From JAEUOS01 sp031423955 (GTDB lineage: Bacteria; Pseudomonadota; Gammaproteobacteria; Burkholderiales; JAEUOS01), in contig JANPGJ010000342.1 in NCBI GenBank assembly GCA_031423955.1, positions 1 to 64,000 of the forward strand: 64,000 nucleotides of DNA, in the 5' to 3' direction. Under the pieces are notes generated by a model. It did not search any database. It was not told where the DNA came from and saw nothing but the letters and a program-made list of their open reading frames with translations. Both the position numbers and the translations under genes were made by a program. Positions 51,223-61,301 of this stretch are shown one piece after another. Numbering within the stretch: the stretch's first letter is position 1; each line of letters begins with the position of its first letter.

Positions 51223-52348
51223 GCGCTGGTTTGAGCGGATTTTCGGTCAAATCGATCCGCCGTTGATGGCGGTGGTCAGCCTGTTGATCGCGACCGGGCT
51301 GATTGTGCTGTTTTCGGCCACCTATGATCAGCCGAGCCGCTTTTACGACCAATTGCGCAACATCGGCGTGGCGCTGCTGGTGATGTGGGTCGCCGCGCGG
51401 ATTCCGCCACAGACCCTGATGCGGGTGGCGGTGCCGATCTACCTGGTGGGCATCGCCCTCTTGCTGGCGGTGTTCCTGTTCGGCGTTCGCAAGAAGGGCG
51501 CAACCCGCTGGTTGAGCCTCGGCGTGACCACGATCCAGCCCTCCGAGATCATGAAGATCGCCATGCCGCTGATGATCGCCTGGTATTTTCACAAACACGA
51601 AGTGCTGGTGCGCGGTCGCGACTATCTGGTGGCCGGAGTGCTGCTGGCGGTGCCGGTGCTGCTGATCGCGAAGCAACCGGATCTGGGCACCGCGTTGCTG
51701 GTGTTCGCGGCCGGCATGTATGTGATTTTCTTTGCCGGTCTGCCCTGGAAACTGATCGTGCCGGCGCTGCTTCTGGTCCTGGTTGCCGGTGGGGCGGTGA
51801 TCATGTTCGAGGATCGGATCTGCCAATCCGAGGTGGCATGGCCCGGGTTCAAGGATTACCAGAAACACCGCATCTGCACCCTGCTCGACCCCACCTCGGA
51901 CCCGCTCGGCAAGGGCTTTCACACCATTCAGTCGACCATTGCCGTCGGCTCGGGCGGGGTGGTTGGCAAAGGCTGGCTGCAGGGCACCCAGACGCATCTT
52001 GAATTTCTGCCGGAACGCCACACCGACTTCATTTTCGCGGTGTACGCCGAAGAGTTCGGCCTGGCCGGCAATATCGTGCTGCTGCTGCTGTACTGTTTTC
52101 TGATCGGGCGCGGCCTGATCATCGCGGCCAACGCGCCGACCTACTTTTCGCGCCTGCTGGCCGGCGCCATCACGATGATCCTGTTCACCTACGCATTTGT
52201 GAACATGGGCATGGTCAGCGGCATATTGCCGGTGGTGGGCGTGCCCTTGCCGCTGGTGAGCTACGGTGGCACCGCGCTGGTGACCCTGTTCCTGGGCATC
52301 GGTATCCTGATGAGCATCCAGAAACATCGCACCCTGGTGCAAACGTGA
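51215..52348 (+). CDS. rodA: rod-shape-determining protein RodA
   Basis: 377 residues with about ten membrane helices. SEDS glycosyltransferase signature: GATRWLSLGVTTIQPSEIMKIA, a conserved catalytic Asp region KQPDLGTALLVF, and VSYGGTALVTLFLGIGIL near the end. It partners with MrdA to polymerise peptidoglycan. The start overlaps mrdA by 8 bp. Confidence 0.97.
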   Translation: MIRRWFERIFGQIDPPLMAVVSLLIATGLIVLFSATYDQPSRFYDQLRNIGVALLVMWVAARIPPQTLMRVAVPIYLVGIALLLAVFLFGVRKKGATRWLSLGVTTIQPSEIMKIAMPLMIAWYFHKHEVLVRGRDYLVAGVLLAVPVLLIAKQPDLGTALLVFAAGMYVIFFAGLPWKLIVPALLLVLVAGGAVIMFEDRICQSEVAWPGFKDYQKHRICTLLDPTSDPLGKGFHTIQSTIAVGSGGVVGKGWLQGTQTHLEFLPERHTDFIFAVYAEEFGLAGNIVLLLLYCFLIGRGLIIAANAPTYFSRLLAGAITMILFTYAFVNMGMVSGILPVVGVPLPLVSYGGTALVTLFLGIGILMSIQKHRTLVQT

Positions 52349-52355
52349 GGCCGGC

Positions 52356-52946
52356 ATGGCACCCGTAGTGGCTGCGATCAATCATCTGCTGGCCCAGCAT
52401 CCGCAGGCACAGGCGCGCCTGCGGCCGCATGCCGGCAAGACCTTGCGCGTCGACGCGGCGCCGTTTGTGTTGACGCTCGCTGTCACGCCGGCAGGCGGAG
52501 TCGAGTCGGCGCCGGATATGGTGGCCAATGACATCGCGTTCAAGTTGAACCCGGCGCAGTTGCCGCTGCTGTTTGGCGACGCTGAATTTGTCATGAAGTC
52601 GGTGCGGATCGAAGGCGATGCCGAGTTCGCGCAAGTGATCAGCATACTGATGCGCGAGGTGCGCTGGGACGCCGAGGAGGATTTGAGCCGCGTCGTCGGT
52701 GACGTGCCAGCATACCGGGCGATGGCAGTAATGCGTGCGGTGACCGCATGGGGACGCGATGCCTCGCAGCGCCTGGCCGGCAACGGTGCTGCGTTCCTGG
52801 TCGACGAGGAGCCATTGCTGGTGCGCAGCAGGATGGCCGAACAGTTCGCAAGCGAGGTCGCGGAGACACGCGACCTGTGCGCGCGGCTGGAAAAGCGTAT
52901 CGAAATCCTTGAGGCGCGACGCCGGTCGCACCGCGGCGACGATTGA
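52356..52946 (+). CDS. ubiJ: UbiJ-like SCP2 domain protein
   Basis: 196 residues. An SCP2-like lipid-binding fold (about 15-120) is followed by a C-terminal helical hairpin rich in Glu and Arg. UbiJ organises the ubiquinone biosynthesis complex with UbiK in proteobacteria. It starts 7 bp after rodA and lies near ubiB, as in other betaproteobacteria. The identification rests on domain character and neighbourhood. Confidence 0.75.
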   Translation: MAPVVAAINHLLAQHPQAQARLRPHAGKTLRVDAAPFVLTLAVTPAGGVESAPDMVANDIAFKLNPAQLPLLFGDAEFVMKSVRIEGDAEFAQVISILMREVRWDAEEDLSRVVGDVPAYRAMAVMRAVTAWGRDASQRLAGNGAAFLVDEEPLLVRSRMAEQFASEVAETRDLCARLEKRIEILEARRRSHRGDD

Positions 52947-53022
52947 AAATTGCACAATTCATGACAAAAATATGCCTCTGGCGAGGCTGTCATGTTTTTG
53001 GTAACGATCAATCGGCCCGCCC

Positions 53023-53922
53023 TCAGGCGGACGAGCGCAACAATTCGAGGACTTCAGGTCGTGTCGGCATGCTGCGCGCGCCTTGCCGACCGACCTTGAT
53101 CGACGCCGCCGCACTGGCGTAGCGGATAGCCTCCGCGAGCGACGCTCCTTCGGCGACGCATACTGCGAATGCGCCGTGAAATGTATCGCCGGCGCCGGTG
53201 GTGTCGACCGCATCGGCCCTGAAGGCCGGCGTGTGCCGCAACTGTTCCGGTGCCGCCGCGCTCAGCCATTCGCAACCACGCTCACCGCGCGTCACCACGG
53301 CCGCACGCGCACCAAGATGAAGTGCGGCCTGCAAGCCCGGCAAGGAGTCGCCTTCGGCAAACGCCGCGAAGCCGGGTTCGGAGAAAACCGCGTAATCCAC
53401 CTCGGCCACCAGCGTGTGCAGGGTGTCACGGTCGGCTGTATCGCCGTCGAGGATGGTTGGAATTCCCGCTTTGCGTGCCGCCGCCAGGGCAAGGCGCGAG
53501 CCCTGCGGCCAGCGCACATCGGCCAACAATGCGCCTGCGCCCTGCAGGCGGTCGAACGGCAGCCAATCGCCGCGGTCACGCAGAACGTCGCCGCGCATCC
53601 CGACGATCAGGCGCTCGCCGGCGCTGTCGACCAGAATCACCGAGTGCGAGGAGGTGCGGCCGACGACCCGATGCATGTAGCGGGCATCGACCGCATGCCT
53701 GGTGAAATCGGCCGCCATGGCATCGGCGATCGCATCATCGCCGGCAGGACCCCAGAATTCCGCCGCGGCGCCTAGATGCGCAATCGCGACGGCGGCATTG
53801 GCGGCCATGCCGCCGCCGAGTTCGAAATAGCCGCGGGCAGCGAGCTTCGCCGGCGGTGAGGCGACCTGTTCGACCATGAAAACGCGATCGAATGCGGTGT
53901 GGCCGACGCAGATGATGCGCAT
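53023..53922 (-). CDS. PfkB-family carbohydrate kinase
   Basis: 299 residues. GHTAFDRVFMVEQV and GGGMAANAAVAIAHLG in the N-terminal half, then DTTGAGDTFHGAF (the catalytic Asp in the C-terminal PfkB signature). It phosphorylates a sugar or sugar nucleoside; the substrate is unknown. It is inserted on the minus strand between ubiJ and ubiB. Confidence 0.92.
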   Translation of the reverse strand: MRIICVGHTAFDRVFMVEQVASPPAKLAARGYFELGGGMAANAAVAIAHLGAAAEFWGPAGDDAIADAMAADFTRHAVDARYMHRVVGRTSSHSVILVDSAGERLIVGMRGDVLRDRGDWLPFDRLQGAGALLADVRWPQGSRLALAAARKAGIPTILDGDTADRDTLHTLVAEVDYAVFSEPGFAAFAEGDSLPGLQAALHLGARAAVVTRGERGCEWLSAAAPEQLRHTPAFRADAVDTTGAGDTFHGAFAVCVAEGASLAEAIRYASAAASIKVGRQGARSMPTRPEVLELLRSSA

Positions 53923-54036
53923 TGCCGGATTATCTGCTTGCCGCCTGCACGCGGCAAGCCCGATCGGCAATGCGCGACCGCATGGCGATTCGGGTACAGT
54001 CCGGCTTCACTTCCGATTGGCCGCCTGCGTTTCCCC

Positions 54037-55599
54037 GTGCGTTCGCTTCGTCTCATCAAGATCCTGACCATCGCCTATCGCTTTGGCCTCGATGAATTCT
54101 TCATGGCCGCGGCCAAGCCCGGGCCGGTCAAGTCGTTCTACCAGACATTTTTCTTCTGGCGCACTTTCGGCACCCCGCGTGGTGAGCGATTGCGACGGGC
54201 ACTGGAGGATCTGGGGCCGATTTTCGTCAAGTTTGGCCAGGTGCTGTCGACCCGGCGCGACCTCCTGCCCGCCGATATCGCCGATGAACTGGCGCATCTG
54301 CAGGACCGCGTTCCCCCTTTCGACCCGTCGCTCGCAGAGCGCCAGATCGAACTGGCCTTCAACAAGAAGCCGGCCGATCTCTTCAGGTCGTTTGATCGTG
54401 AGCCGGTTGCATCGGCATCGATCGCCCAGGTTCATTTCGCGGTACTTCACGACGGGCGCGAGGTCGCGGTCAAGGTGCTGCGCCCGGGCATTCTGGCGGC
54501 GATCGAAAGCGATCTCGACCTGATGCGGGTTGGCGCCGGCATCATCGAGAGACTGTGGGCCGATGGCAAGCGCCTGAAACCGCGCGAAGTGGTGGCCGAG
54601 TTCGACATGTACCTGCATGACGAGCTTGATCTGGTGCGCGAGGCGGCCAACGCCAGCCAGTTGCGCCGCAACTTCGCGCCCGACAGTGCGCGCGGTCACC
54701 TGTTGATGGTGCCCGGCATCCACTGGGACTACACCTCGAACGCGGTGTTGACGATGGAGCGCATGAAGGGCATTCCGATCAGCCAGATCGATCGCCTCAA
54801 GGCCGCCGGCATCGACCTGCAGAAATTGTCGCGCGAAGGGGTCGAGATATTCTTCTCGCAGGTGTTTTCAGACGGCTTTTTTCACGCTGATATGCACCCC
54901 GGCAACATTTATGTCAGCGACGCGCCGGAAACGCTTGGGCGCTATATCGCGCTTGATTTCGGCATCGTCGGAACATTGTCGGAATTCGACAAGGATTACC
55001 TGGCGCAGAATTTCCTGGCGTTTTTCAACCGCGACTACCACCGGGTCGCCGTGCTTCACGTGGAATCGGGCTGGGTGCCGCGCGGCACCAACGTCGAGGC
55101 GCTCGAAGGCGCGGTTCGCGCGTGCTGCGAACCGCATTTTGACCGGCCGCTGAAAGATATTTCGCTGGGTCAGGTCTTGCTGCGCCTGTTCCAGACTTCG
55201 CGGCGTTTCAATGTCGAGATCCAGCCGCAACTGGTGCTGTTGCAGAAGACGCTGCTCAATATCGAAGGGCTCGGGCGCCAACTCGATCCCGAACTCGATT
55301 TGTGGAAGACCGCCAAGCCGTACCTCGAGAAATGGATGATCAAGCAGATCGGCTGGGAGGGCTTCCTGGCAAACGCCAAACGCGAGGCGCCGCATCTGGC
55401 GAAAATGGTCCCGCAGTGGCCGCGCTTGCTTACCAGGGCACTCGAGCACGCCGCTCATGGCGACGAGGAACGGGCGTCGATACGCCTGCTGGCCGAGTCG
55501 GTGGAGCGGCAGGGCCGCCGGGTGCGTGCGCTGTCGTCAATTGTCCTGGTTCTGGTGCTGGTACTGCTGGTCGAGGCGATCTGGTTCCTGCGGCATTAA
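54037..55599 (+). CDS. ubiB: UbiB-like atypical kinase of ubiquinone biosynthesis
   Basis: 520 residues from a GTG at 54037. The ABC1/UbiB kinase motifs are the KxGQ-type segment KFGQVLSTRRDLLP, the Lys of VAVKVLRPG, and the C-terminal metal-binding region FHADMHPGNIYV and LDFGIVGTL. Two membrane helices close the C-terminus (VLVLVLVLLVEAIWFLR). Required for ubiquinone hydroxylation steps. Confidence 0.95.
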   Translation: MRSLRLIKILTIAYRFGLDEFFMAAAKPGPVKSFYQTFFFWRTFGTPRGERLRRALEDLGPIFVKFGQVLSTRRDLLPADIADELAHLQDRVPPFDPSLAERQIELAFNKKPADLFRSFDREPVASASIAQVHFAVLHDGREVAVKVLRPGILAAIESDLDLMRVGAGIIERLWADGKRLKPREVVAEFDMYLHDELDLVREAANASQLRRNFAPDSARGHLLMVPGIHWDYTSNAVLTMERMKGIPISQIDRLKAAGIDLQKLSREGVEIFFSQVFSDGFFHADMHPGNIYVSDAPETLGRYIALDFGIVGTLSEFDKDYLAQNFLAFFNRDYHRVAVLHVESGWVPRGTNVEALEGAVRACCEPHFDRPLKDISLGQVLLRLFQTSRRFNVEIQPQLVLLQKTLLNIEGLGRQLDPELDLWKTAKPYLEKWMIKQIGWEGFLANAKREAPHLAKMVPQWPRLLTRALEHAAHGDEERASIRLLAESVERQGRRVRALSSIVLVLVLVLLVEAIWFLRH

Positions 55600-55682
55600 G
55601 GGCGCGCGCCGCGCGGGTTTTCCGGGCCGGTTTCCGGCGTGCGACCGCGAGGCGACAAGCGATCCGCCGGGATTTGGCGCGT

Positions 55683-57734
55683 TCAGGCGGAACTCAGGCG
55701 AAAGCGACCCACAACCGTTTTCAGTTCGTGGGATAACGCCAGCATGGACACCGCGGCGGCGCTGTTCTGTGCGGTGATGGCGGAATTGGCCTCGGTCATC
55801 CGGGCGATGTGTTCCACGCTGCGGGCAATGTCGGACGAAGCCTGCCGTTGTTCACTGGTTGCATGGGCGATTTCCTGCACCGCCACCACCGTTTTGTCGG
55901 CGTGCGCAGAGATCTGCGTCAGTGCGTCGCCCGCTGCGCGCGCCTTGTCCATGCCGCCGCTCATGCGGGCTGCGATCGCCGCCATTGCAACGACGGCAGC
56001 CTGGGTGTCGTCGCGCACCTTGCCGATCATGCTCTCGATGTCCTGGGTTGACTGACTGGTTCGTTCGGCAAGCTTCCTGACTTCGTCGGCCACTACGGCG
56101 AACCCGCGCCCCTGCTCGCCGGCGCGCGCCGCCTCGATGGCGGCATTGAGGGCCAGCAGGTTGGTCTTGTCGGCGACCTCGCGGATCACGCCGACGATCC
56201 CGACGATTTGCTGCGAGCTGGCGCCGAGGTCGGATATCTGTCGACTCGATGATTGAATCGCCTCGGCGATCTGCTGCATTTCTCTGACCGCTTCGGAAAC
56301 CACGAGCGCGCCGTCGCCGGAGGCGTCGCGCGAACGCTGGGTGATCGCATCGGCCTCGCGCGCGCTGTCGGCGATGTGGCCGATGCTCACCGTCAGTTGC
56401 TCGACGGCGGACGCCATGCCGGCGGTCGTGTCACTTTGCGCGTGCGCTGTTTGCGAAGCCTGCTGGCTGCTTTCCTGCATCTGGATGGCGGCGCTGGAAA
56501 GCTGCTGCATCGACCCGGTGATGCCCTGGACCAAGGTGCCGATCTGCGCGCCGGTCAGGTTGACACTCGACGACAAGCGGTCGATTTCATTGCGGCTGCC
56601 GCCATCGACGTTGGCGATCGTTGCCGTCAGGTCGCCCTCACCGATGCGTTCGATCGCCGAGAGTGCCTGCGCCAGCGGCTTCAGGCGCATGGCCACCAGC
56701 AAATAGATGAGAGACAGCGTGACCAGACCGGCAACCACGCTGACGACGATGAGTGCGTTGCGCAAGGCCACGCTTTCAGTAACGAACTCGTCGATAAAGC
56801 TGCCGGTGCCGATGACCCAGTTCCAGTTGGGAACCACACCGTACACGGCGATCTTCTTCTTGACTTCGCCCGTCGTCTTGTCCGGCCAATCGTATATCTG
56901 GGTACCGCCCTTGGATGCGATCACGCTGGCAACGCGGTTGCGCGTGGCTTCATCAGGACTGTCCCCGACTTTTTTGCCGGCATTGGTCGGATGCAGCACG
57001 TACTGTGCAATGTCTTTGCCGGGCAGCGGCGTGAACCCGAACAGATAGCCGGTCTTGCCGACCGGGATCGAGCCCATCCATTTTTTCAGTTTTTCGATAT
57101 CGGCGGTGAAGTCGATACGAACCGTGATGGCGCCGATGACTTCGCGATTGGCATTGAATATCGGCTCCATCCGGCTCATGTAGGCGCGGTCGTTGCGGAA
57201 CAGGAAGCCGGCGTAGGCTTCGCCCTTGCGCAGGCTGACCACGGACGCTTCATTCGACGGCAGCGGCGTGCCGACCATGCTTTTGCCGTCCTTGTCCTTG
57301 AGCATGGTGGTGGCGCGATAGAAGTCATCGCCTTTCCTGACCAGGATCGCGCCATCGACCCCGGTCAGGCGCGCGAATTCGGGCACGATGCGTTTGTTGT
57401 CGTTGATTATTTCATCGCCGATCTTCAGCACCGGCAACTCGTTGTCAGCCATCACCATGGTGGCGCCGGAGGCCGTTACCTGGCCGTTCAACACGCTCTT
57501 GAAGGTGGCGATGTTGCGTGCCGCCCGGGCCATGTGGTCCTGATAGACATACTCCAGGGTGTCAGTCACCAGTTTGAGGTCGGTCTGCAACTTGGCTTCA
57601 GTCTGGCGCAGCGCGCTGCGTTCGCTGGAAACCGCAACAAAGACAGTCAGTGCCGAGAAGACGCAGAAGCAGACAGTGGCCCCGAGTATCAAGATCTGGC
57701 GCGCGACTGGCAGGCGATTGAAGAATCTGAACAT
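55683..57734 (-). CDS. methyl-accepting chemotaxis protein with dCache-type sensor
   Basis: 683 residues. An N-terminal helix (about 10-34) and a second helix (about 325-350) flank a periplasmic Cache sensor with GKTGYLFGFTPLPG and NWNWVIGTGSFIDEF. A HAMP domain and the methyl-accepting domain follow, with the hairpin-tip signature VIREVADKTNLLALNAAIEAARAGEQ split here across segments no longer than 20. The start at 57734 is chosen by an AAGGG ribosome-binding site. The ligand is unknown but likely a small metabolite. Confidence 0.94.
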   Translation of the reverse strand: MFRFFNRLPVARQILILGATVCFCVFSALTVFVAVSSERSALRQTEAKLQTDLKLVTDTLEYVYQDHMARAARNIATFKSVLNGQVTASGATMVMADNELPVLKIGDEIINDNKRIVPEFARLTGVDGAILVRKGDDFYRATTMLKDKDGKSMVGTPLPSNEASVVSLRKGEAYAGFLFRNDRAYMSRMEPIFNANREVIGAITVRIDFTADIEKLKKWMGSIPVGKTGYLFGFTPLPGKDIAQYVLHPTNAGKKVGDSPDEATRNRVASVIASKGGTQIYDWPDKTTGEVKKKIAVYGVVPNWNWVIGTGSFIDEFVTESVALRNALIVVSVVAGLVTLSLIYLLVAMRLKPLAQALSAIERIGEGDLTATIANVDGGSRNEIDRLSSSVNLTGAQIGTLVQGITGSMQQLSSAAIQMQESSQQASQTAHAQSDTTAGMASAVEQLTVSIGHIADSAREADAITQRSRDASGDGALVVSEAVREMQQIAEAIQSSSRQISDLGASSQQIVGIVGVIREVADKTNLLALNAAIEAARAGEQGRGFAVVADEVRKLAERTSQSTQDIESMIGKVRDDTQAAVVAMAAIAARMSGGMDKARAAGDALTQISAHADKTVVAVQEIAHATSEQRQASSDIARSVEHIARMTEANSAITAQNSAAAVSMLALSHELKTVVGRFRLSSA

Positions 57735-57999
57735 TGCATAACCCTTGAGCAAGTTGCGCTGGCGATTGGCGAGGTCCAACCAGGGACACGCGACTCGGCC
57801 AGCGGATATATTGTGGATGATTTGGTAGTTTTGCATTCTCGGCGCCCGTTGTGCACGTCGAATACGGCTGCAAACCACGGGCTATTCGCTGTTGCGACGG
57901 CGGGCGGATGTGTGAAGCGGCCATGCCACAAGCGATTTGCGGCTTTTATAATTCGCAGATGCCCGCCGGGTCGTCACCGTCGCCAACAGGAATGTCGCC

Positions 58000-59508
58000 A
58001 TGCTGATCGGATTCGTCACGCTCTATCTGTTGGTCTCGGTCGGCATTGGCTTGTACGCCGCGACCCGGGTTCACAACGCCAAGGACTTCGCGGTCGCCGG
58101 TCGCAGCCTGCCGCTGCCGGTGGTCACGGCAACTGTCTTTGCGACCTGGTTCGGCGCCGAAACGGTATTGGGTGTGTCCGCCACTTTCGTCAAGGATGGT
58201 CTTGGCGGCGTCGTCGCCGACCCGTTCGGCGCGTCGCTGTGCCTGATTCTTGCAGGCTTGTTTTTCGCCCCCAGGCTGTATCGAATGGGCCTTTTGACCA
58301 TCGGCGACTACTACCGGATTCGCTACGGGCGCGCAGTCGAGGTGATCACCGCGATCGCGATCGTGATCTCGTATCTGGGCTGGGTGGCGGCGCAGATCAA
58401 GGCGCTCGGCCTGGTCTTCAACATCGTCACCAATGGGGCGATCGGCGTCGAATGGGGCATGGTGCTGGGGGCGGTGATTGTGCTGACCTATACCACCTTT
58501 GGCGGCATGTTTGCGGTTGCCTTTCTGGATTTTGTGCAGATGATGGTGGTGATGTGCGGCCTCTTGTTCATCGCCTGGTATATCAGCAGCCTGACGGGTG
58601 GCGCAGGAGCGGTCATCGCGCACGCCAGCGCCGCAGGCAAGCTGCAGTTCTTTCCGACCGGCGGTTATACCGCCTGGGTACCTTTTGTCGGGGCCTGGCT
58701 GACCATGATGCTGGGATCAATCCCGCAGCAGGATGTGTTTCAACGCATCACCTCGGCAAAGAACGAAAAGACGGCGGTCCGCGGTTCGGTGCTGGGCGGC
58801 TCGATTTACTTCGCGTTCGCGTTTGTGCCGATGTTCCTGGCGTACGCGGCGACCCTGGTCGATCCGGCGCGCTTTGGTGAATTGGTGAAGAGCGATTCGC
58901 AGTTGGTGCTGCCAACCCTGATCCTGGCCCATACCCCGGTGTTCGCGCAGGTCATTTTCTTCGGCGCCCTGTTGTCAGCGATCATGAGTTGCTCCTCGGC
59001 CACGCTGCTGGCGCCAGCGGTGGCGTTTTCGGAGAATATCGTGCGCGGCTTCTATCCGCGGATGTCGGACCGCACTTTTCTGCTGGTGATGCGTTCGTCG
59101 CTGGTCGGGTTCGCGCTGATGGTGCTGGTGGTCGCGCTCAACAGCAAACTGACGATTTTCCAGATGGTCGAAAGCGCCTACAAGGTCACCCTGGTGACGG
59201 CTTTCGTGCCATTGCTATTCGGGCTCTACTGGAAACGGGCGACCACCCAGGGTGCATATTTTGCAATGGGCGCGGGCTTGGGTGTGTGGCTCTCCGGCGA
59301 AATTTTTGTTCAGAGCACGGTCTGGCCTGCGCAAATTCCCGGCTTTATCGCCGCAATTGTCGGCATGATCGCAGGCTCGCTCCTGCCACAACGTCTTGTT
59401 GCCCGTCAGGAGGCCCATCACTCAGGCCACGGCCATCATGTGAGCGTTGTAGATCAACAATCTAAGGCAAAGCAAACGCACACACACACTACGTCAACCG
59501 GGACATAG
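58000..59508 (+). CDS. sodium:solute symporter family transporter
   Basis: 502 residues with about 13 membrane helices. SSS motifs include AGRSLPLPVVTATVFATWFG and a conserved region FLDFVQMMVVMCGLL. The C-terminal tail is His-rich (HHSGHGHH, QTHTHTT). Substrate unknown; the neighbouring LysR and amino-acid-type binding protein do not fix it. It is divergent from the chemoreceptor across 265 bp. Confidence 0.93.
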   Translation: MLIGFVTLYLLVSVGIGLYAATRVHNAKDFAVAGRSLPLPVVTATVFATWFGAETVLGVSATFVKDGLGGVVADPFGASLCLILAGLFFAPRLYRMGLLTIGDYYRIRYGRAVEVITAIAIVISYLGWVAAQIKALGLVFNIVTNGAIGVEWGMVLGAVIVLTYTTFGGMFAVAFLDFVQMMVVMCGLLFIAWYISSLTGGAGAVIAHASAAGKLQFFPTGGYTAWVPFVGAWLTMMLGSIPQQDVFQRITSAKNEKTAVRGSVLGGSIYFAFAFVPMFLAYAATLVDPARFGELVKSDSQLVLPTLILAHTPVFAQVIFFGALLSAIMSCSSATLLAPAVAFSENIVRGFYPRMSDRTFLLVMRSSLVGFALMVLVVALNSKLTIFQMVESAYKVTLVTAFVPLLFGLYWKRATTQGAYFAMGAGLGVWLSGEIFVQSTVWPAQIPGFIAAIVGMIAGSLLPQRLVARQEAHHSGHGHHVSVVDQQSKAKQTHTHTTSTGT

Positions 59509-59528
59509 CGTTGCGGTTGCGCGTCTTG

Positions 59529-59556
59529 CGCCTTCCCGGCTGCGCTGGGGAAGGCG
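59529..59556. other. hairpin between the symporter and a convergent small gene
   Basis: A 9-bp perfect stem (59529-59537 with 59548-59556) closes a 10-nt loop between two convergent genes. There is no T tract on either strand, so a bidirectional terminator function is only possible. Confidence 0.45.
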
Positions 59557-59557
59557 T

Positions 59558-59746
59558 TCAGATCTGTGCCGGATGACGGTTGCGGACGGCTGGTTCATGG
59601 CGTTGCGCACGTCTTGTCAGCAATCCGAGTAGCCACATCGTTGCGCGTGCTGAAGCAAGCGCCAGATTGCCGATGAATTCGCCGAGGGCGATATTGCGTT
59701 GCAGTCGTGCACTGCGAACGTATTCTTCAAAAGCCTGATTACGCAT
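59558..59746 (-). CDS. small predicted membrane protein, 62 residues
   Basis: MRNQAFEEYVRSARLQRN is followed by a membrane-like segment (IGNLALASARATMWLLGLLT) and a basic tail. No family is recognised. Start at 59746 chosen as the first ATG before the conserved-looking segment. It lies beside a second small membrane ORF and divergent from the LysR gene. Confidence 0.55.
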   Translation of the reverse strand: MRNQAFEEYVRSARLQRNIALGEFIGNLALASARATMWLLGLLTRRAQRHEPAVRNRHPAQI

Positions 59747-59831
59747 GATAAGTAGCTTTCTATTGGTAAGTAGCGCGTGTGGCCATTTCAGGGGCGCCGG
59801 GAAAGTCGTCACGCAACGGGCTACCCAAGTG

Positions 59832-60023
59832 TCAGCGCGCCAGCAAATACGCTAGCGGGCTGACCGCTGCCAGCATTGCCGCTACGATCAAATCGGCCCT
59901 GCTACCGCGGGTACTGGTCAGGTGGGCGTCAGACGAAAATCCGAATCGTTGATTGATCTCTTGCGCGATCAAGTTGCGTTCGAGGTCGTCCGTAAGTTTG
60001 ATGCGGTTGGATAAAGTGTCCAT
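59832..60023 (-). CDS. small predicted membrane protein, 63 residues
   Basis: MDTLSNRIKLTDDLERNLIA is polar and charged; a single membrane helix (ADLIVAAMLAAVSPLAYLLA) ends the protein. The ATG at 60023 follows AAAGGG at 8 nt. No family is recognised. It is divergent from the LysR gene with an AT-richer control region between them. Confidence 0.6.
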   Translation of the reverse strand: MDTLSNRIKLTDDLERNLIAQEINQRFGFSSDAHLTSTRGSRADLIVAAMLAAVSPLAYLLAR

Positions 60024-60215
60024 TTGCACGACCCTTTCAGTTCAAATGGTAAGATTTTGTGCAACGCACAATAGGAAAGATAAGGGCGGAGTTCCGCAAT
60101 TGCCAATCGTAAGTTTTGATCGAAAGGATTGATTTTTTTGATCCCGAAGGCAATATTGATGCGATGCAGCAAAACTGCTTTAGAATAAACTCCGGTTTTG
60201 TAAAGGTGGTCTGCA

Positions 60216-61250
60216 ATGGAGCTCTATCAGCTGCGCAGCTTTGCGGCGATCGCCGAGGCGCGGCAGTTGACCCGCGCCGCTGAAACCCTGCACATCAGTC
60301 AGCCGGCCTTGAGCGCGCAATTGAAGGCGCTTGAAGAAGAACTCGAATTGACGCTGTTCGAGCGCACCCCGGCAGGAATGCCGTTGACGACGGTCGGACG
60401 ACGCGTACTGGCAAATGCAGTCAAGGTGCTGACGGCCGCCGATGTCCTGCGCAACCAGGCGCGTGCATTGAAGGATCAGGCGGCCGGGCAAATCATCGGC
60501 AAGGCATCCATCGGCACCCTCAGTGACCCGGATTTCATCCGGCTGGGCGAATTTATCGGCACCGCGTTTGCGCGGCACCCCATGCTTGAGGTCGATCTGC
60601 ACCAGGAAATCACCGGTGCGGCCAAGCAGCATGTGCTCGAGCGGGCGCTTGACGCCAGCTTTTACTACGGTGCGATTGACGATCCGCGACTCTGCGGGTT
60701 CCCTTTGCGCGAAATGGCATATCGGGTCGCAGCGCCCGCGGCTTGGCAACCGCAATTGCTGCACGCTGACTGGAGAGAGATGGCCGAGATGCCCTGGATC
60801 ATTCCGCCGGTCATCAGCACGCATCATGCACTGGCGCACGCGATGCTTGACGCCCACGGTTGCACGCCGTCACGCGTGGTCGAGGCCGATCAGGAGGCTG
60901 TGGTCAGTTCGCTGGTGGTGGCCGGTCTGGGCGTGGCGCTGATCCGCGAGGACCAGGCCCTGGCCAGGCGGGAAGCCGGCGAAGTATGCCTGTGGCGCGA
61001 CATCCGGCTGGAAACGCCGCTATGGTTCATCTACCTGCGTGAACGTGGCGGCGATCCGGTAATACTCGCATTGCTCGCGGTACTGGCCGACATTTGGGGC
61101 GCGCCGCCCGAAGCTCTGCCGGATCACCCCGGATCATCGCCGGATGCCGCCACGGTCACCGTGGGCCGCAGCGCCGGCAGCAACCGGAAAACAGGTTCGT
61201 CAAAGCGATCATCAAACACCCGTGGCGCCACGTCGGCGCGTCGCGCCTAA
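60216..61250 (+). CDS. LysR-type transcriptional regulator
   Basis: 344 residues. The N-terminal winged helix-turn-helix (MELYQLRSFAAIAEARQLTR, QPALSAQLKALEEELELTLF) is followed by a periplasmic-binding-protein-like effector domain (about 90-290). The C-terminal ~45 residues are Ser/Arg-rich and longer than usual. The divergent small membrane genes lie at 59558-60023 and the binding-protein gene is on the other side. Confidence 0.95.
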   Translation: MELYQLRSFAAIAEARQLTRAAETLHISQPALSAQLKALEEELELTLFERTPAGMPLTTVGRRVLANAVKVLTAADVLRNQARALKDQAAGQIIGKASIGTLSDPDFIRLGEFIGTAFARHPMLEVDLHQEITGAAKQHVLERALDASFYYGAIDDPRLCGFPLREMAYRVAAPAAWQPQLLHADWREMAEMPWIIPPVISTHHALAHAMLDAHGCTPSRVVEADQEAVVSSLVVAGLGVALIREDQALARREAGEVCLWRDIRLETPLWFIYLRERGGDPVILALLAVLADIWGAPPEALPDHPGSSPDAATVTVGRSAGSNRKTGSSKRSSNTRGATSARRA

Positions 61251-61301
61251 GACCGGAAATGTCGGCCGCGCGGCCGACATTTCCAGTTCAGGAAAGCAGA
61301 A

